A stretch of 64,000 nt of DNA from Mycolicibacterium duvalii (GCF_010726645.1 NZ_AP022563.1:1054001-1118000); one strand, 5' to 3'. Positions 23,735-32,593 are shown, counted from the stretch's first letter. Notes: generated by a model from the sequence alone, not told the origin. Numbers and translations: made by a program.

Positions 23735-24837
23735 TTGCGTCCTTCCGGATATGCGGTGCCGAGCCGGGCGAGCTGCTGGGAGGCGGATCCGAGTGCTAGT
23801 TCGATGTCCTTGGCCCAGAGGTAGTACCGGGACACGGGATAGGTGATGTCGATACCCATCCCGCCGTGCACCTGCTGAGCGGTGGCCACGACGCGTGCGC
23901 CGGCTTCCGCGGCCCAGAACTTGGCGATCGACGCCTCCCGCGCTGCGGGCCTGCCCTGGGCGATCAGCCACGCTGCGTGCCAGGTCGTCCACCGGATCGC
24001 CTCCGTGTCGATGAAGGCGTCCGCCATACGTTGCTGCACGGCCTGGAAGGACCCGATCGGGCGGCCGAACTGCTCGCGTTCGGCCGTGTAGGACGCGGCG
24101 ATGCGGAGCGCCCGCTCGCTGACACCGACCTGAATGGCACACAGTCCAACGAGCCCGCGCGTGTACAGAGACCCGACGATGTCGCCGTCGCCGCGCAGCC
24201 GCCGAGCGGGCGCACCCGTCAGGGTCACTTCCGCATAGGGCTCGCCGTCGGTGGTCGGCACCGGCGTGACGGCGACCTCAGCCGCACCGGCGTCGACGAC
24301 GAACAGGCCCGGTCCGTCGTCGGCGACAGCGGAAACGACGATCGCGTCGGCCAACTGCGCGGCAGGAACCATATCCTTGACACCCTCGACGAGCCACGTG
24401 TCGGCCTTCTGGCGCGCTGTCGTACTTCGCGGTACAGCCGGGTTGGAATTGCCCGGCTCGGCGAGTGCAGCCGTCAGAATGACGCTGCCGTCGATGACCC
24501 CCGGCAGATATTGCTGCTGGATGTCCGCATCGCCGTGCCGCGCAATCGTGTCAGCGCCGAGAACCAACGTCGCATACACCGGTACCGGGGCGACGCTCCA
24601 GCCCACCTCGGACAGCAGCACACCCAGTTCGAGGAATCCACCACCGCTGCCGCCGACGGCTTCGGGTAGCGCAATCCCGAGCAAGTCCGAGGACGCGAGT
24701 TCGCTCCACAGCGCCGGGTCGTAGCGTAGGCCGCCGGATTCGAGCTCGGTGAGGTGCTCGGGAGTGGCGCGAGCCTCGAAGAGCTGCCGGGCCACCTTAG
24801 CGACCGTCTCTTGTTCTTCGTTGAAGGAAAAGTCCAT
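23731..24837 (-). CDS. acyl-CoA dehydrogenase, heteromeric-type subunit
   Basis: This 368-residue acyl-CoA dehydrogenase has the N-terminal helical domain, middle beta domain and a C-terminal domain with REQFGRPIGSFQAVQQ. The C-terminal segment YYLWAKDIELALG lacks the usual catalytic Glu-Gly pair. This suggests it is one half of an alpha2-beta2 steroid-type dehydrogenase such as ChsE1-ChsE2, with 25853-27034 as the other half. FAD binding would then be split between subunits. This is inference from gene pairing and residues. The start is ATG 24837. Confidence 0.88.
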   Translation of the reverse strand: MDFSFNEEQETVAKVARQLFEARATPEHLTELESGGLRYDPALWSELASSDLLGIALPEAVGGSGGGFLELGVLLSEVGWSVAPVPVYATLVLGADTIARHGDADIQQQYLPGVIDGSVILTAALAEPGNSNPAVPRSTTARQKADTWLVEGVKDMVPAAQLADAIVVSAVADDGPGLFVVDAGAAEVAVTPVPTTDGEPYAEVTLTGAPARRLRGDGDIVGSLYTRGLVGLCAIQVGVSERALRIAASYTAEREQFGRPIGSFQAVQQRMADAFIDTEAIRWTTWHAAWLIAQGRPAAREASIAKFWAAEAGARVVATAQQVHGGMGIDITYPVSRYYLWAKDIELALGSASQQLARLGTAYPEGRK

Positions 24838-24855
24838 ATCGTGTTCTGCCTCAGT

Positions 24856-25269
24856 TCAGCTCACGGGCCGGAACTGGTGCAGAACCAGTTCGTCACCACT
24901 GGGAAGTGCTTCGAATGTCTCGTAGAAGACCTCGACAGGCATGCCGGTTTCGATGTCGCCGGGCTCGACGTCACACAGGTTGGACACGATGCGTACACCC
25001 TCGTCGAGGTCGATCAGGGCGACGACGTAGGGGTATTGCAGGAATGGCAGTGGCGGGTACTGCGGCATGACGAAGCTGTACACCGTGCCGTGCCCGGACG
25101 ACACGACGTAATCCCAGTCGAGTGACTGACACTTGCCGCACATCGGCCGGGGCGGGACGCGCAGAGTCTTGCAATTCGCGCATCGCTGGATGCGCAGTTC
25201 GCCCTCTTTGAGTCCCGACCAGAAGAACTCCGTGTCCGGGCTGATCGACGGGGCAAGTCGCTGGGCCAT
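24856..25269 (-). CDS. DUF35 / OB-fold zinc-ribbon acyl-CoA-associated protein
   Basis: This 137-residue protein has an N-terminal rubredoxin-like zinc ribbon with Cys30, Cys33, Cys44 and Cys47 (CxxC-x10-CxxC), followed by an OB-fold with GTVYSFVMPQ. This is the DUF35 architecture that binds the acyl-CoA and activates Ltp aldolases or thiolases. In the igr operon the equivalent domain is fused to the C-terminus of ChsH2. Here it is a separate gene whose ATG (25269) lies one base after the stop of the hydratase gene. Confidence 0.92.
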   Translation of the reverse strand: MAQRLAPSISPDTEFFWSGLKEGELRIQRCANCKTLRVPPRPMCGKCQSLDWDYVVSSGHGTVYSFVMPQYPPLPFLQYPYVVALIDLDEGVRIVSNLCDVEPGDIETGMPVEVFYETFEALPSGDELVLHQFRPVS

Positions 25270-25270
25270 C

Positions 25271-25819
25271 TCAGTCCCCCGTCTTGAATCGCAGTGTGCG
25301 GAAACGCTGCCGTCCGATGACCTCGCCGTCCTGGTTGCGGTACGTCGTCATCCAGGTGACGAAGAAGCCCGTTCCCATGGCGGTCTTCTTCTCATCTGAG
25401 ATGGTCTCGAAAACGGTTTCGGCCGTGAGGTCGTCACCGACACGTGGGTAGCGTTCGATCTCGAACTCGGAGTTGGTGGCGACGATGCCCGTGTAACCGG
25501 CGTCTGCGAGGAACTGCAGCGGATTCTCGCCCAGTTCCACGGGGACACCGCCCCGGTCGTGGATGCCCTCGAGCTTGGGGGGCGCCATCGTCCACGACTG
25601 CAGCATGACCGGCGGCGACACGATGCCGCCGTAACGTGAGTTCTTGGCGAAGTCCTCATCGAGATACGCGGGGTTGAAGTCACTGAGCGCATAAGCCCAG
25701 TGCCGGATCATCGGCGCGTTCACCGGGTCCGGCGACGTCACCGGTTGCCCCGAGCTGATCGGTTGGCCGATGAGCGCGTCGAGTCGCCGGCGGAGTTCGT
25801 CCTTGTCGACCTCAGTCAC
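25271..25819 (-). CDS. FAS1-dehydratase-like hotdog protein (ChsH2 N-terminal type)
   Basis: This 182-residue hotdog protein has HWAYALSDFNPAYLDEDFA near residues 40-58 and a GGIVSPPVMLQSW strand. It resembles the N-terminal dehydratase domain of ChsH2. With the small MaoC protein at 23282-23734 it would form a heteromeric hydratase, where one subunit binds CoA and the other holds the catalytic residues. The start is GTG 25819. Its gene directly precedes the DUF35 gene, which suggests a natural split of the ChsH2 fusion. Confidence 0.87.
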   Translation of the reverse strand: MTEVDKDELRRRLDALIGQPISSGQPVTSPDPVNAPMIRHWAYALSDFNPAYLDEDFAKNSRYGGIVSPPVMLQSWTMAPPKLEGIHDRGGVPVELGENPLQFLADAGYTGIVATNSEFEIERYPRVGDDLTAETVFETISDEKKTAMGTGFFVTWMTTYRNQDGEVIGRQRFRTLRFKTGD

Positions 25820-25852
25820 TTGTCCGTCCTTTTCCTAGATGGAGGGTTCACT

Positions 25853-27034
25853 TCAGGACGCCCGCACGTCGCGAGGTGCCCGTGGCATCCCGAGACCGGC
25901 CATCGCGATGATGTCGCGTTGGAGCTCGTTTGCTCCGCCGCCGAACGTGTTGATCACCGCCAGACGGAAGGCGGCCTCGAGTTCGCCTTTGAGGGGGGCG
26001 GCTTCGTCTTTTCGCACAGCGGCATGACCGACTACGTCGAGCAGCTCACGGGCCACCTGCTGGGTGAGCTCGGTGCCGAAGACCTTTGCTGCAGAAGCCT
26101 CGGCCATGCCAAGGGCGCTGGAGCCCATGTTGGCGTTCACGCGCAGGTTGAGCAGCCGGTACGCCGAGACCTGTGCTTCGACTCGAGCCAGGGCCTGCTG
26201 CGCCCAGGGTTGATCGATCACCTTCCCGTCGTCCAGCGAGGTCTCGCGGGCCCACTCCAGAGTCCTCTGGAACAGCGGCTCGAGCGCTCCGAGATTGCCG
26301 AGTGCTGCGCGTTCCAGATTGAGCTGGTTGGTGACCAGTTTCCAGCCTTCGTTCTCGCCCAGCACGATCGAGCTGGCCGGAACCCGGATGTCGTCGTAGA
26401 AGGTGTAATACGTCGTCACCCCGGGCATGGTGTGCAGTGGCTTCCAGGAGAAGCCCGGGTCACTGGTCGGGACGATGAACACGGTGATGCCCTTGTGCTT
26501 CTTGGCGTCCGGATCGGTGCGCGCGGCCAGCCAGATGTAGTCGGCGAACTCCGCGCCGCTGGTGTACATCTTCGAGCCGTTGATCACGAACTCGTCACCG
26601 TTGCGAACCGCGGTGGTTCGCAACGATGCCAGGTCGCTACCGGCGCCGGGCTCGGAGTATCCGATGGCGAAGTCGATCTCGCCTTTGAGGATGGCGGGCA
26701 GGAAGGTGTTCTTCTGCTCGTCGGTGCCGAACTGGATCAGCGTGGGGCCCACGGTGTTCAGGGTGATCATCGGCAGCGGCGCATTCACCCTTCGAGCTTC
26801 CTCGCCGAAGATGTACTGCTCCATCGCACTCAGGCCGTGGCCACCGTACTCGGTCGGCCACGCGACCCCGAGCAGACCCGCTGCGCCCAGCGCTCGGCGC
26901 ACCTCGGCGATGGCGGCGCCGCCTTCCATCAGTCCGGCCACCGCAGCCCGCCGTTCGGGGGTCATGACCGCCTCGAGGCGTTCGCGATAATCCTTGCGTA
27001 GCTGGATCTGGTCCGGTGTGTAGTCGAAGTCCAT
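25853..27034 (-). CDS. acyl-CoA dehydrogenase, heteromeric-type subunit
   Basis: This 393-residue acyl-CoA dehydrogenase has the FAD-binding segment YSEPGAGSDLASL (about residue 145) and SKMYTSGAEFADYIWLAARTD. The C-terminus FGGGANELQRDIIAMAGLGMPR is typical of FadE29/ChsE2-like proteins. It is the probable partner of the shorter subunit at 23731-24837. The ATG at 27034 overlaps the P450 stop as TGATG. It would introduce the alpha-beta double bond in a shortened side-chain acyl-CoA. Confidence 0.9.
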   Translation of the reverse strand: MDFDYTPDQIQLRKDYRERLEAVMTPERRAAVAGLMEGGAAIAEVRRALGAAGLLGVAWPTEYGGHGLSAMEQYIFGEEARRVNAPLPMITLNTVGPTLIQFGTDEQKNTFLPAILKGEIDFAIGYSEPGAGSDLASLRTTAVRNGDEFVINGSKMYTSGAEFADYIWLAARTDPDAKKHKGITVFIVPTSDPGFSWKPLHTMPGVTTYYTFYDDIRVPASSIVLGENEGWKLVTNQLNLERAALGNLGALEPLFQRTLEWARETSLDDGKVIDQPWAQQALARVEAQVSAYRLLNLRVNANMGSSALGMAEASAAKVFGTELTQQVARELLDVVGHAAVRKDEAAPLKGELEAAFRLAVINTFGGGANELQRDIIAMAGLGMPRAPRDVRAS

Positions 27035-28248
27035 CAGATACTCGCTCCCAGGCGTACCGGCATACTCTTGACCCCTGGCACCATGGTGGCGCGCAGGCGG
27101 GTGACATCCCCGGTCAGCTCGATGGTCGGATAGGTACCCAGTAGCACCTCGAACATGATCCTGGCTTCCATCCGTGCCAGCTGAGCGCCGAGGCAGGCGT
27201 GTTCTCCTGCTCCGAAGGCTATGTGCGGGTTGGGATTACGGGTGATGTCAAACACTTCACTGGTGGGCCCGAAGATCTCCTCGTCCCGGTTGGCCGAGCC
27301 GTAGAGCATGACGACCGTGTCGCCCGCCTTGATCTGCTGGCCCCGGATCTCGACGTCCTGGGTTGCCCGGCGCGCCATGTGGGTGACCGGGCTGGTGAAA
27401 CGCAGCATTTCCTCGACTGCGCACGTCATGAGGTCGGGGTTGGCGCGCAACAATGCGAATTGGTCGGGGTTCTCGATCAGCGCGAGCGTGCCGAGGGCGA
27501 TGAGATTGCGGGTGGTCTCATTGCCGGCGACGAGTAGCAGGAAGGAGAAGTTGAGCAGGTCCTGGTCGGTGAGGCGCTCACCGTCGACTTCCGCCGCGGC
27601 CAGGATTGACAGAAGGTCGTCCTGCCCTGACAGTTTGCCGCTTCTGCGCAGTGTAATGAGTTCGGTGAAGTACTCGTACAGCTCGCCGAGCGCGACCAGA
27701 TGATCCATCTCGATATCAGGATCCGCTGCACCGACTGCGGCGTCCGACCAAGTCCGAAACTGCTCCCAGTCCTCGGGCGGGGCACCCAGCATCTCGGCGA
27801 TCATCCGAGTCGGTAATGGAGCGGCGATCTCCTCGGCGAACTCATAAGGACGGGACGGATCGACATCGTCGACGATGCCCTTGACGATTTCCCGCACCTT
27901 CGGCTCCAGCAACGTCACCTGGCGCCGGGTGAAACCGGCGTTGATCAGCTTGCGCAGCTGCCTGTGCCGGGGCGGATCGGTGAATATCAGGTTGCCCTCC
28001 TGGATGGGCTCAGGCATGGAGGGGTCGGGGATGGTGATCCCCTTCGTCGACGAGAACAGCAACGGATGCCCCGAGACGTAGCGGATGTCCTCGTACTTGA
28101 GGAGAGCCCAGAATTCGGTGGTTTCGTTCCACACCACAGGAGTCGAATTGCGAAGCTCTGCGTATGCCGGGTAGGGGTCGCCGGCGTAGAAATCCGGCGA
28201 GTGGAGGGGGACTGTGGTTGTCGGCACCTCGGGCCTTCCGCTTGTCAT
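27034..28248 (-). CDS. cytochrome P450, CYP124/125/142-like
   Basis: This 404-residue P450 has the I-helix AGNETTRN (241-248), ExxR Glu280-Arg283 and NPNPHIAFGAGEHACLG with heme Cys352. The NPNPH lead-in and the DEEIFGP segment recall the mycobacterial CYP124/CYP125/CYP142 clade, which oxidises the terminal carbon of methyl-branched or sterol side chains to a carboxylate. Position at the head of an igr-like operon parallels cyp125. The exact subfamily was not determined. It uses ATG 28248 and is translationally coupled to the dehydrogenase. Confidence 0.93.
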   Translation of the reverse strand: MTSGRPEVPTTTVPLHSPDFYAGDPYPAYAELRNSTPVVWNETTEFWALLKYEDIRYVSGHPLLFSSTKGITIPDPSMPEPIQEGNLIFTDPPRHRQLRKLINAGFTRRQVTLLEPKVREIVKGIVDDVDPSRPYEFAEEIAAPLPTRMIAEMLGAPPEDWEQFRTWSDAAVGAADPDIEMDHLVALGELYEYFTELITLRRSGKLSGQDDLLSILAAAEVDGERLTDQDLLNFSFLLLVAGNETTRNLIALGTLALIENPDQFALLRANPDLMTCAVEEMLRFTSPVTHMARRATQDVEIRGQQIKAGDTVVMLYGSANRDEEIFGPTSEVFDITRNPNPHIAFGAGEHACLGAQLARMEARIMFEVLLGTYPTIELTGDVTRLRATMVPGVKSMPVRLGASI

Positions 28249-28466
28249 GAGGCAGATCGGACATATCAGGCTAATGTGTCCGGCAGATTCTGTGTCTACC
28301 GTACGACGTGTCGACGTGTCAATTAGCGTTTACGCAGTTCAGCTGTCCTTGCGTTGACTCCTGACTGTCGTTGGGTGTACACACAAACTGCAAATGTAGG
28401 TCTGCCTGAGAATGGCGGCGCACGCCCTTGACCGCCCACGCAGACCAGGGAGGCGCGACAAACTCG
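28249..28466. promoter_or_regulatory. divergent promoter region of igr-like operon and ALDH gene
   Basis: This 218-bp gap separates the minus-strand P450 operon from the plus-strand aldehyde dehydrogenase. It contains a tandem 8-bp direct repeat GACGTGTC (28305-28312 and 28313-28320), immediately followed by an AT-richer TTAGCGTTTACGC stretch. A GGGAGG ribosome binding site lies at 28448-28453. The GAGAAT motif seen elsewhere was not found here. The repeat could be a regulator site; this is speculative. Confidence 0.4.
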
Positions 28467-29927
28467 ATGGCCGAAACCCGTCCTCTGGTGGACACGTACG
28501 GACTCTTCATCGACGGCCGCTGGGTCGAGCCCGACGCGGGCCGCTACGACGTGACCAACCCCGCTACGGAGAGGTCGATCACCTCCGCACCGGATGCCAG
28601 CGTCAGTCAGGTGCAGGACGCGATCGCGGCGGCGAGGTCGGCATTCGACTCCGGCCGTTGGAGCGGACTGGATCCTGTCGAACGCGCACGCTGCATCCAA
28701 CAACTCAGCGATGCGATGCTGGCCCGCGCCGACGAGATCAACGCGTTGGCGCAGGCTGAATGGGGCTGCTCGGCAAACGAGCGCATCATCCATGTGGAGG
28801 GCCCGGCCTTCATGGTCGGTCATGCCGCGGAGCTCGCCGTGGAGCCGGCCGAGGCGCCGTTGGATGCCTGGGGCGCGGCAGGCAGGACGTTGCTTCGTTA
28901 CGAGCCGCTGGGCGTAGTGAGCATTCTGACCCCGTGGAACTTCCCGCACACGCTCAACGCCATGAAGGTCGGGGTGGCACTGGCCGCGGGCAACACCGTG
29001 GTGCTCAAGCCCTCGCCGCTCACGCCACTGGCCGCTCTGGCGCTGGCCCGGCTCATCGACGAGGAAACCGACATCCCTCCCGGCGTGGTCAATGTCGTGA
29101 CTCCCGCGAGTGTGGAGGCCAGTCGGACACTGACGGTGGACCCACGGGTGGACATCGTGAGCTTCACGGGAAGCTCCGCAGTGGGGCGCAATGTGATGGC
29201 CGGCGCCGCCGAGACCATGAAGCGCATTCTGCTGGAATGCGGCGGGAAGTCAGCGTCGGTGCTGCTCGACGACGCGGAAGTCGACGAGGAACTGCTGCAA
29301 CGCTTGCTGTTCGAGGGTTGCACACTGCATGCCGGGCAAGCGTGCATCCTGAACAGCCGGCTGCTCGTTCCAGACGCCCTGCACGACGACGTCGTGAGCG
29401 GACTTGTCGAGCTCGCGAACGGCGTGGTGATCGGCGACCCCGCCGACCCGGAGGTGACGATGGGCCCACTCATCAGTCGCGAACACCTGGAACGGATCGA
29501 AGGATTGGTAGCGCGGGCCGAACGAGACGGGGCCACTGTGGTCACGGGCGGCGGTCGGCCGAAGCATCTCAAAGAAGGCTTCTATTTCGAGCCGACGATT
29601 CTCACCGGCGCCACCGCTGATTCGTACATCGCGCAGGAAGAGGTGTTCGGACCGGTGCTGACGGTGCTCCGTTACAGCGATGTCGACGAAGCCGTCTCGA
29701 TCGCCAACAACTCCCAGTACGGGCTCGGCGGCGCGGTGTGGGGCGGTGACGTCGACCGCGCGCTGGACGTCGCCCGGCGAATACGGACCGGACAGATCTC
29801 CATCAACGGGACCATTCCGGGTGACGCGCCGTTCGGTGGCTTCAAGCAGAGCGGTATCGGCCGCGAAGGTGGCGTATTGGGATTGCGGTCGTACATGGAG
29901 CCCAAGGCGATCGGGGTGCCCGCGTGA
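28467..29927 (+). CDS. NAD(P)-dependent aldehyde dehydrogenase
   Basis: This 486-residue ALDH has the oxyanion Asn158 in PWNFPH, the cofactor motif FTGSSAVGR (233-241), the general base Glu257 in LECGGKS and the nucleophile Cys293 in AGQACI. ATG 28467 is chosen because GGGAGG (28448-28453) precedes it, although 13 additional upstream codons are open. It would oxidise an aldehyde, such as one produced by the divergent P450, to a carboxylate for CoA activation. It is translationally coupled (GTGA) to the CoA-transferase that follows. Confidence 0.93.
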   Translation: MAETRPLVDTYGLFIDGRWVEPDAGRYDVTNPATERSITSAPDASVSQVQDAIAAARSAFDSGRWSGLDPVERARCIQQLSDAMLARADEINALAQAEWGCSANERIIHVEGPAFMVGHAAELAVEPAEAPLDAWGAAGRTLLRYEPLGVVSILTPWNFPHTLNAMKVGVALAAGNTVVLKPSPLTPLAALALARLIDEETDIPPGVVNVVTPASVEASRTLTVDPRVDIVSFTGSSAVGRNVMAGAAETMKRILLECGGKSASVLLDDAEVDEELLQRLLFEGCTLHAGQACILNSRLLVPDALHDDVVSGLVELANGVVIGDPADPEVTMGPLISREHLERIEGLVARAERDGATVVTGGGRPKHLKEGFYFEPTILTGATADSYIAQEEVFGPVLTVLRYSDVDEAVSIANNSQYGLGGAVWGGDVDRALDVARRIRTGQISINGTIPGDAPFGGFKQSGIGREGGVLGLRSYMEPKAIGVPA

Positions 29928-32461
29928 GCGACGCTTGCGGAGCGAACCATCAGGCACCGAGCGACGCTTGCGGAGCGAACCATCAGGCACCGAGCGAAGC
30001 TTGCGGAGCGAACCATCAGGCACCGAGCGAAGCTTGCGGAGCGAACCATCAGGCACCGAGTGGGCCGCTGGCCGGGTTGCGCGTCGTCGAAATCGGCAGC
30101 GAGATCACCGCTCCCTACTGTACGAAGCTGCTGGTAGACCTCGGTGCCGACGTGTACAAGGTCGAACTGGCGCCAGGAGACCCGATGCGTGGGTGGGGTA
30201 CCCCGCTGCCCAACGGGGTCGGGCACGGTGGCCTGTTCGACTATCTCAACGCCGGGAAGCACGGTGCCACAGTCGAACTCACATCGGACACCGGGTTGGC
30301 AGCGATGCACCAGCTGGTGGCCGGCGCGGACCTTCTGGTCGAGAACCTCGCGCCTGATTCCCAGCAGCGGTGGGATCTGGGTCTCGACTCGGAGAGTCTC
30401 GCCCGACTCAATCCGCGTCTGACGGTTGTGCGAATCTCGAACTTCGGCCAGGATGGTCCGGCGCGGGACCGGGAGGCGACACCGCTGACGCTGCAGGCCG
30501 CGTCCGGCTGGGTCAACGAGCGTGAGCCGGGCCGGCCGCCAGTGCAGGCCGGAGCCCGCATTCCCGAATACATCGCGGGCTCCTACGCTGCGATGGCCGC
30601 ACTCACCGCGCTGAGAATCGCAGCGGGTGGGGTTGACCGGCCGGTCGAGGTGGACGTCTCGGTGTTCGAGGCGCTGCTGTCGACGCTGCCCTACCCGATG
30701 CTGCTGGCCGAGCGTCTGATGAAGATGGGGTTGCCCGGCAACGCCAAAGGAGCGCCGATGCTGGGCATTGTGCGCGCTGCCGACGGGTGGGTCGGTATCA
30801 ACTGCCTCACCGGTCAGCATTGGCTGGATGTGTGCGCGATGGTGGGGCTGCCGGAATTCGGTGAGCATCAGATCGCCATCATGATCGGTGGCCCGGAGCG
30901 CGAGGAGTTCTTCGATAAGTCGAACCCCTGGCTGGAGTCGATGACCGTCGCCGACCTCGTCGAGCTCAGCCAGGCGTTGCGCATCCCGGCGGCGCCGGTG
31001 ACGGACGGACAGTCCATCCTCAGTTGTCCGCAATATGCCGAGCGCGGTTTCTTCATCGATCTCCGTGCTGATCCCGCGCTGGGCGGCTATGTCAGGCCGG
31101 GGGCGCCCTTCCGGCTGTCGAAGACACCGGTGGGGGCGCCGCGGCCGGCGCCTTCCCTCGGGGCCGCTGCAGCAGGGTGGGACGACGGGGCCGGTGTGTC
31201 GCGCCGGGATGCCGCGTTCTCGACCCCTTCGGACGTGGTACTGCCCTTCGCCGGATTGAAGGTCTTCGACCTGAGCACGTTCTGGGCCGGCGCCTACCTG
31301 ACCTGCTACCTCGGCGCGTTCGGAGCCGATGTCGTCAAGGTGGAGTCCATCCAGCGTCCAGACGGACACCGATACTCGGGCTCGCTGTTGCGCGAAGGTG
31401 ACGACTGGTACGAACGCGGCCCCCTGTGGCAGGGAACAAATCTCAACAAGCGCGACATCACCCTGGACCTCTCTTCGGAGACCGGTCGCGAGCTCGCGCG
31501 GCGGATGGCGGCAGAAGCTGACGTGGTGGTGGAGAACTTCTCTCCGCGCGTCGTGGAACAATTCGGCCTCGACTATGACTCATTGGTCGAGATCAACCCC
31601 GACGTGATCATGGTGCGGATGCCCGGCTTCGGGCTCGAGGGCCCATGGCGGGACTACGTGGGATGGGCCCTGAACATCGAGCAGTTGTCCGGGATGTCCT
31701 CATCGACCGGATATCCCGACGGACCGCCGTGCAACCTCCAGGGCCCGGCCGATCCGATCGCCGGCGTACACGCCACCGTCGCACTTCTGGCGGCGCTTGA
31801 ACACCGCGCCCGGACAGGTGAAGGGCAACTGCTCGAGGTTGCCCAGATTGAGGTGGGCGCCGCGGTGACGGCCGAACCCGTCATCGAGTACTCGCTGACA
31901 GGTCAAGTGCAAGCACGGGAGGGCAATCGTCGCCGCGACTATGCGCAAGGCGTGTACCCGACGGCCGTCGACGACGAATGGGTCGCGGTCTCGGTGCGCG
32001 ACGACTCCGACTGGGCTGCCCTCGCAGAGGCCCTCGGGCATCCAGAGATATTGTCGGACAGTCGTTTCGGCAGTTCTCAAGCGCGACTGGACAACCACAA
32101 TGCCTTCGATGAGGTGGTCGCAGGATGGACCCGCACGCGACCACCCGCAGACATCGCCGATGAACTGCGATTGCGCGGCGTCCCTGCCGAGAGGCTGCTG
32201 ACAGCTGATCGCATGTACGACGTCGAGCAACTCGACGCGCGCAGCTTCTATCAGGAGCTCGAGCATCCGATCACCGGTAGGCATCGTTTTCCCGGTTGGC
32301 CTTTTCGCATCACCCCGGGACCAGATCGACACCACCGGACGGTCTCTCCAACGCTCGGCCAACACAACATCGAAGTCCTGTCCGAGTTGGGCTTCTCAGA
32401 TAGGGAAATTGCCGCACTTCGGGAACAGAAGATCATCGGTGAGCGGCTGTTGAATTCCTGA
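29924..32461 (+). CDS. double-domain family III CoA-transferase with repeat leader
   Basis: This 845-residue protein contains two complete CaiB/BaiF modules: residues about 47-435 (begins GPLAGLRVVEIGS) and about 441-845 (begins LPFAGLKVFDLSTFWAG). In the second, Asp610 in GPADPIAGVHA fits the catalytic aspartate. The aligned residue of the first module is Glu215 in IPEYIAGSYA, so the two halves are not equivalent. Residues 2-45 encode four copies of an 11-residue repeat containing ACGANHQAPS. The true start may be GTG 29924, coupled to the ALDH stop, or lie after the repeat. It would transfer CoA to the acid made by the ALDH. Confidence 0.88.
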   Translation: MSDACGANHQAPSDACGANHQAPSEACGANHQAPSEACGANHQAPSGPLAGLRVVEIGSEITAPYCTKLLVDLGADVYKVELAPGDPMRGWGTPLPNGVGHGGLFDYLNAGKHGATVELTSDTGLAAMHQLVAGADLLVENLAPDSQQRWDLGLDSESLARLNPRLTVVRISNFGQDGPARDREATPLTLQAASGWVNEREPGRPPVQAGARIPEYIAGSYAAMAALTALRIAAGGVDRPVEVDVSVFEALLSTLPYPMLLAERLMKMGLPGNAKGAPMLGIVRAADGWVGINCLTGQHWLDVCAMVGLPEFGEHQIAIMIGGPEREEFFDKSNPWLESMTVADLVELSQALRIPAAPVTDGQSILSCPQYAERGFFIDLRADPALGGYVRPGAPFRLSKTPVGAPRPAPSLGAAAAGWDDGAGVSRRDAAFSTPSDVVLPFAGLKVFDLSTFWAGAYLTCYLGAFGADVVKVESIQRPDGHRYSGSLLREGDDWYERGPLWQGTNLNKRDITLDLSSETGRELARRMAAEADVVVENFSPRVVEQFGLDYDSLVEINPDVIMVRMPGFGLEGPWRDYVGWALNIEQLSGMSSSTGYPDGPPCNLQGPADPIAGVHATVALLAALEHRARTGEGQLLEVAQIEVGAAVTAEPVIEYSLTGQVQAREGNRRRDYAQGVYPTAVDDEWVAVSVRDDSDWAALAEALGHPEILSDSRFGSSQARLDNHNAFDEVVAGWTRTRPPADIADELRLRGVPAERLLTADRMYDVEQLDARSFYQELEHPITGRHRFPGWPFRITPGPDRHHRTVSPTLGQHNIEVLSELGFSDREIAALREQKIIGERLLNS
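29927..30058. repeat. four tandem 33-bp repeats
   Basis: Four head-to-tail 33-bp units (29927-29959, 29960-29992, 29993-30025, 30026-30058) share the core GACGCTTGCGGAGCGAACCA. Units 1-2 read GAC and units 3-4 read GAA at one codon, so two unit types were each duplicated. The period is a multiple of three, so the CoA-transferase frame stays open through it. No spacers separate the units, so this is a VNTR-like array and not a CRISPR. Confidence 0.95.
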
Positions 32462-32480
32462 CGGGACATCCGCGCAGGGA

Positions 32481-32555
32481 CAGGCAACTGCTGCCTGGCT
32501 GCTCACAGGGCAAACGCCGAGGACGCTATCGACCGGGGGAGCCAAACGGCCCCGG
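32481..32555. terminator. two stem-loops between convergent genes
   Basis: In the 132-bp gap between the convergent CoA-transferase (ends 32461) and hydratase (ends 32594), CAGGCA-ACTGC-TGCCTG (32481-32497) is a 6-bp hairpin. CCGGG...GCC-AAAC-GGC-CCCGG (32533-32555) can fold into a bulged GC hairpin. No U-tract follows, as is common in mycobacterial terminators. Role as a bidirectional terminator is predicted from location. Confidence 0.45.
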
Positions 32556-32593
32556 ACGCACGCGCACGGGTGACGAGTGCAGATCGCCCCCGG

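Noticed and set aside
29927..30058. CRISPR array
   Set aside because: The four 33-bp units abut without spacers and lie in frame with a coding gene; no cas gene is present.
29250..31561. Long minus-strand frames opposite the ALDH and CoA-transferase
   Set aside because: They are high-GC antisense readings of two well-defined enzymes, lack known motifs and include the reversed repeat as MPDGSLRK units.
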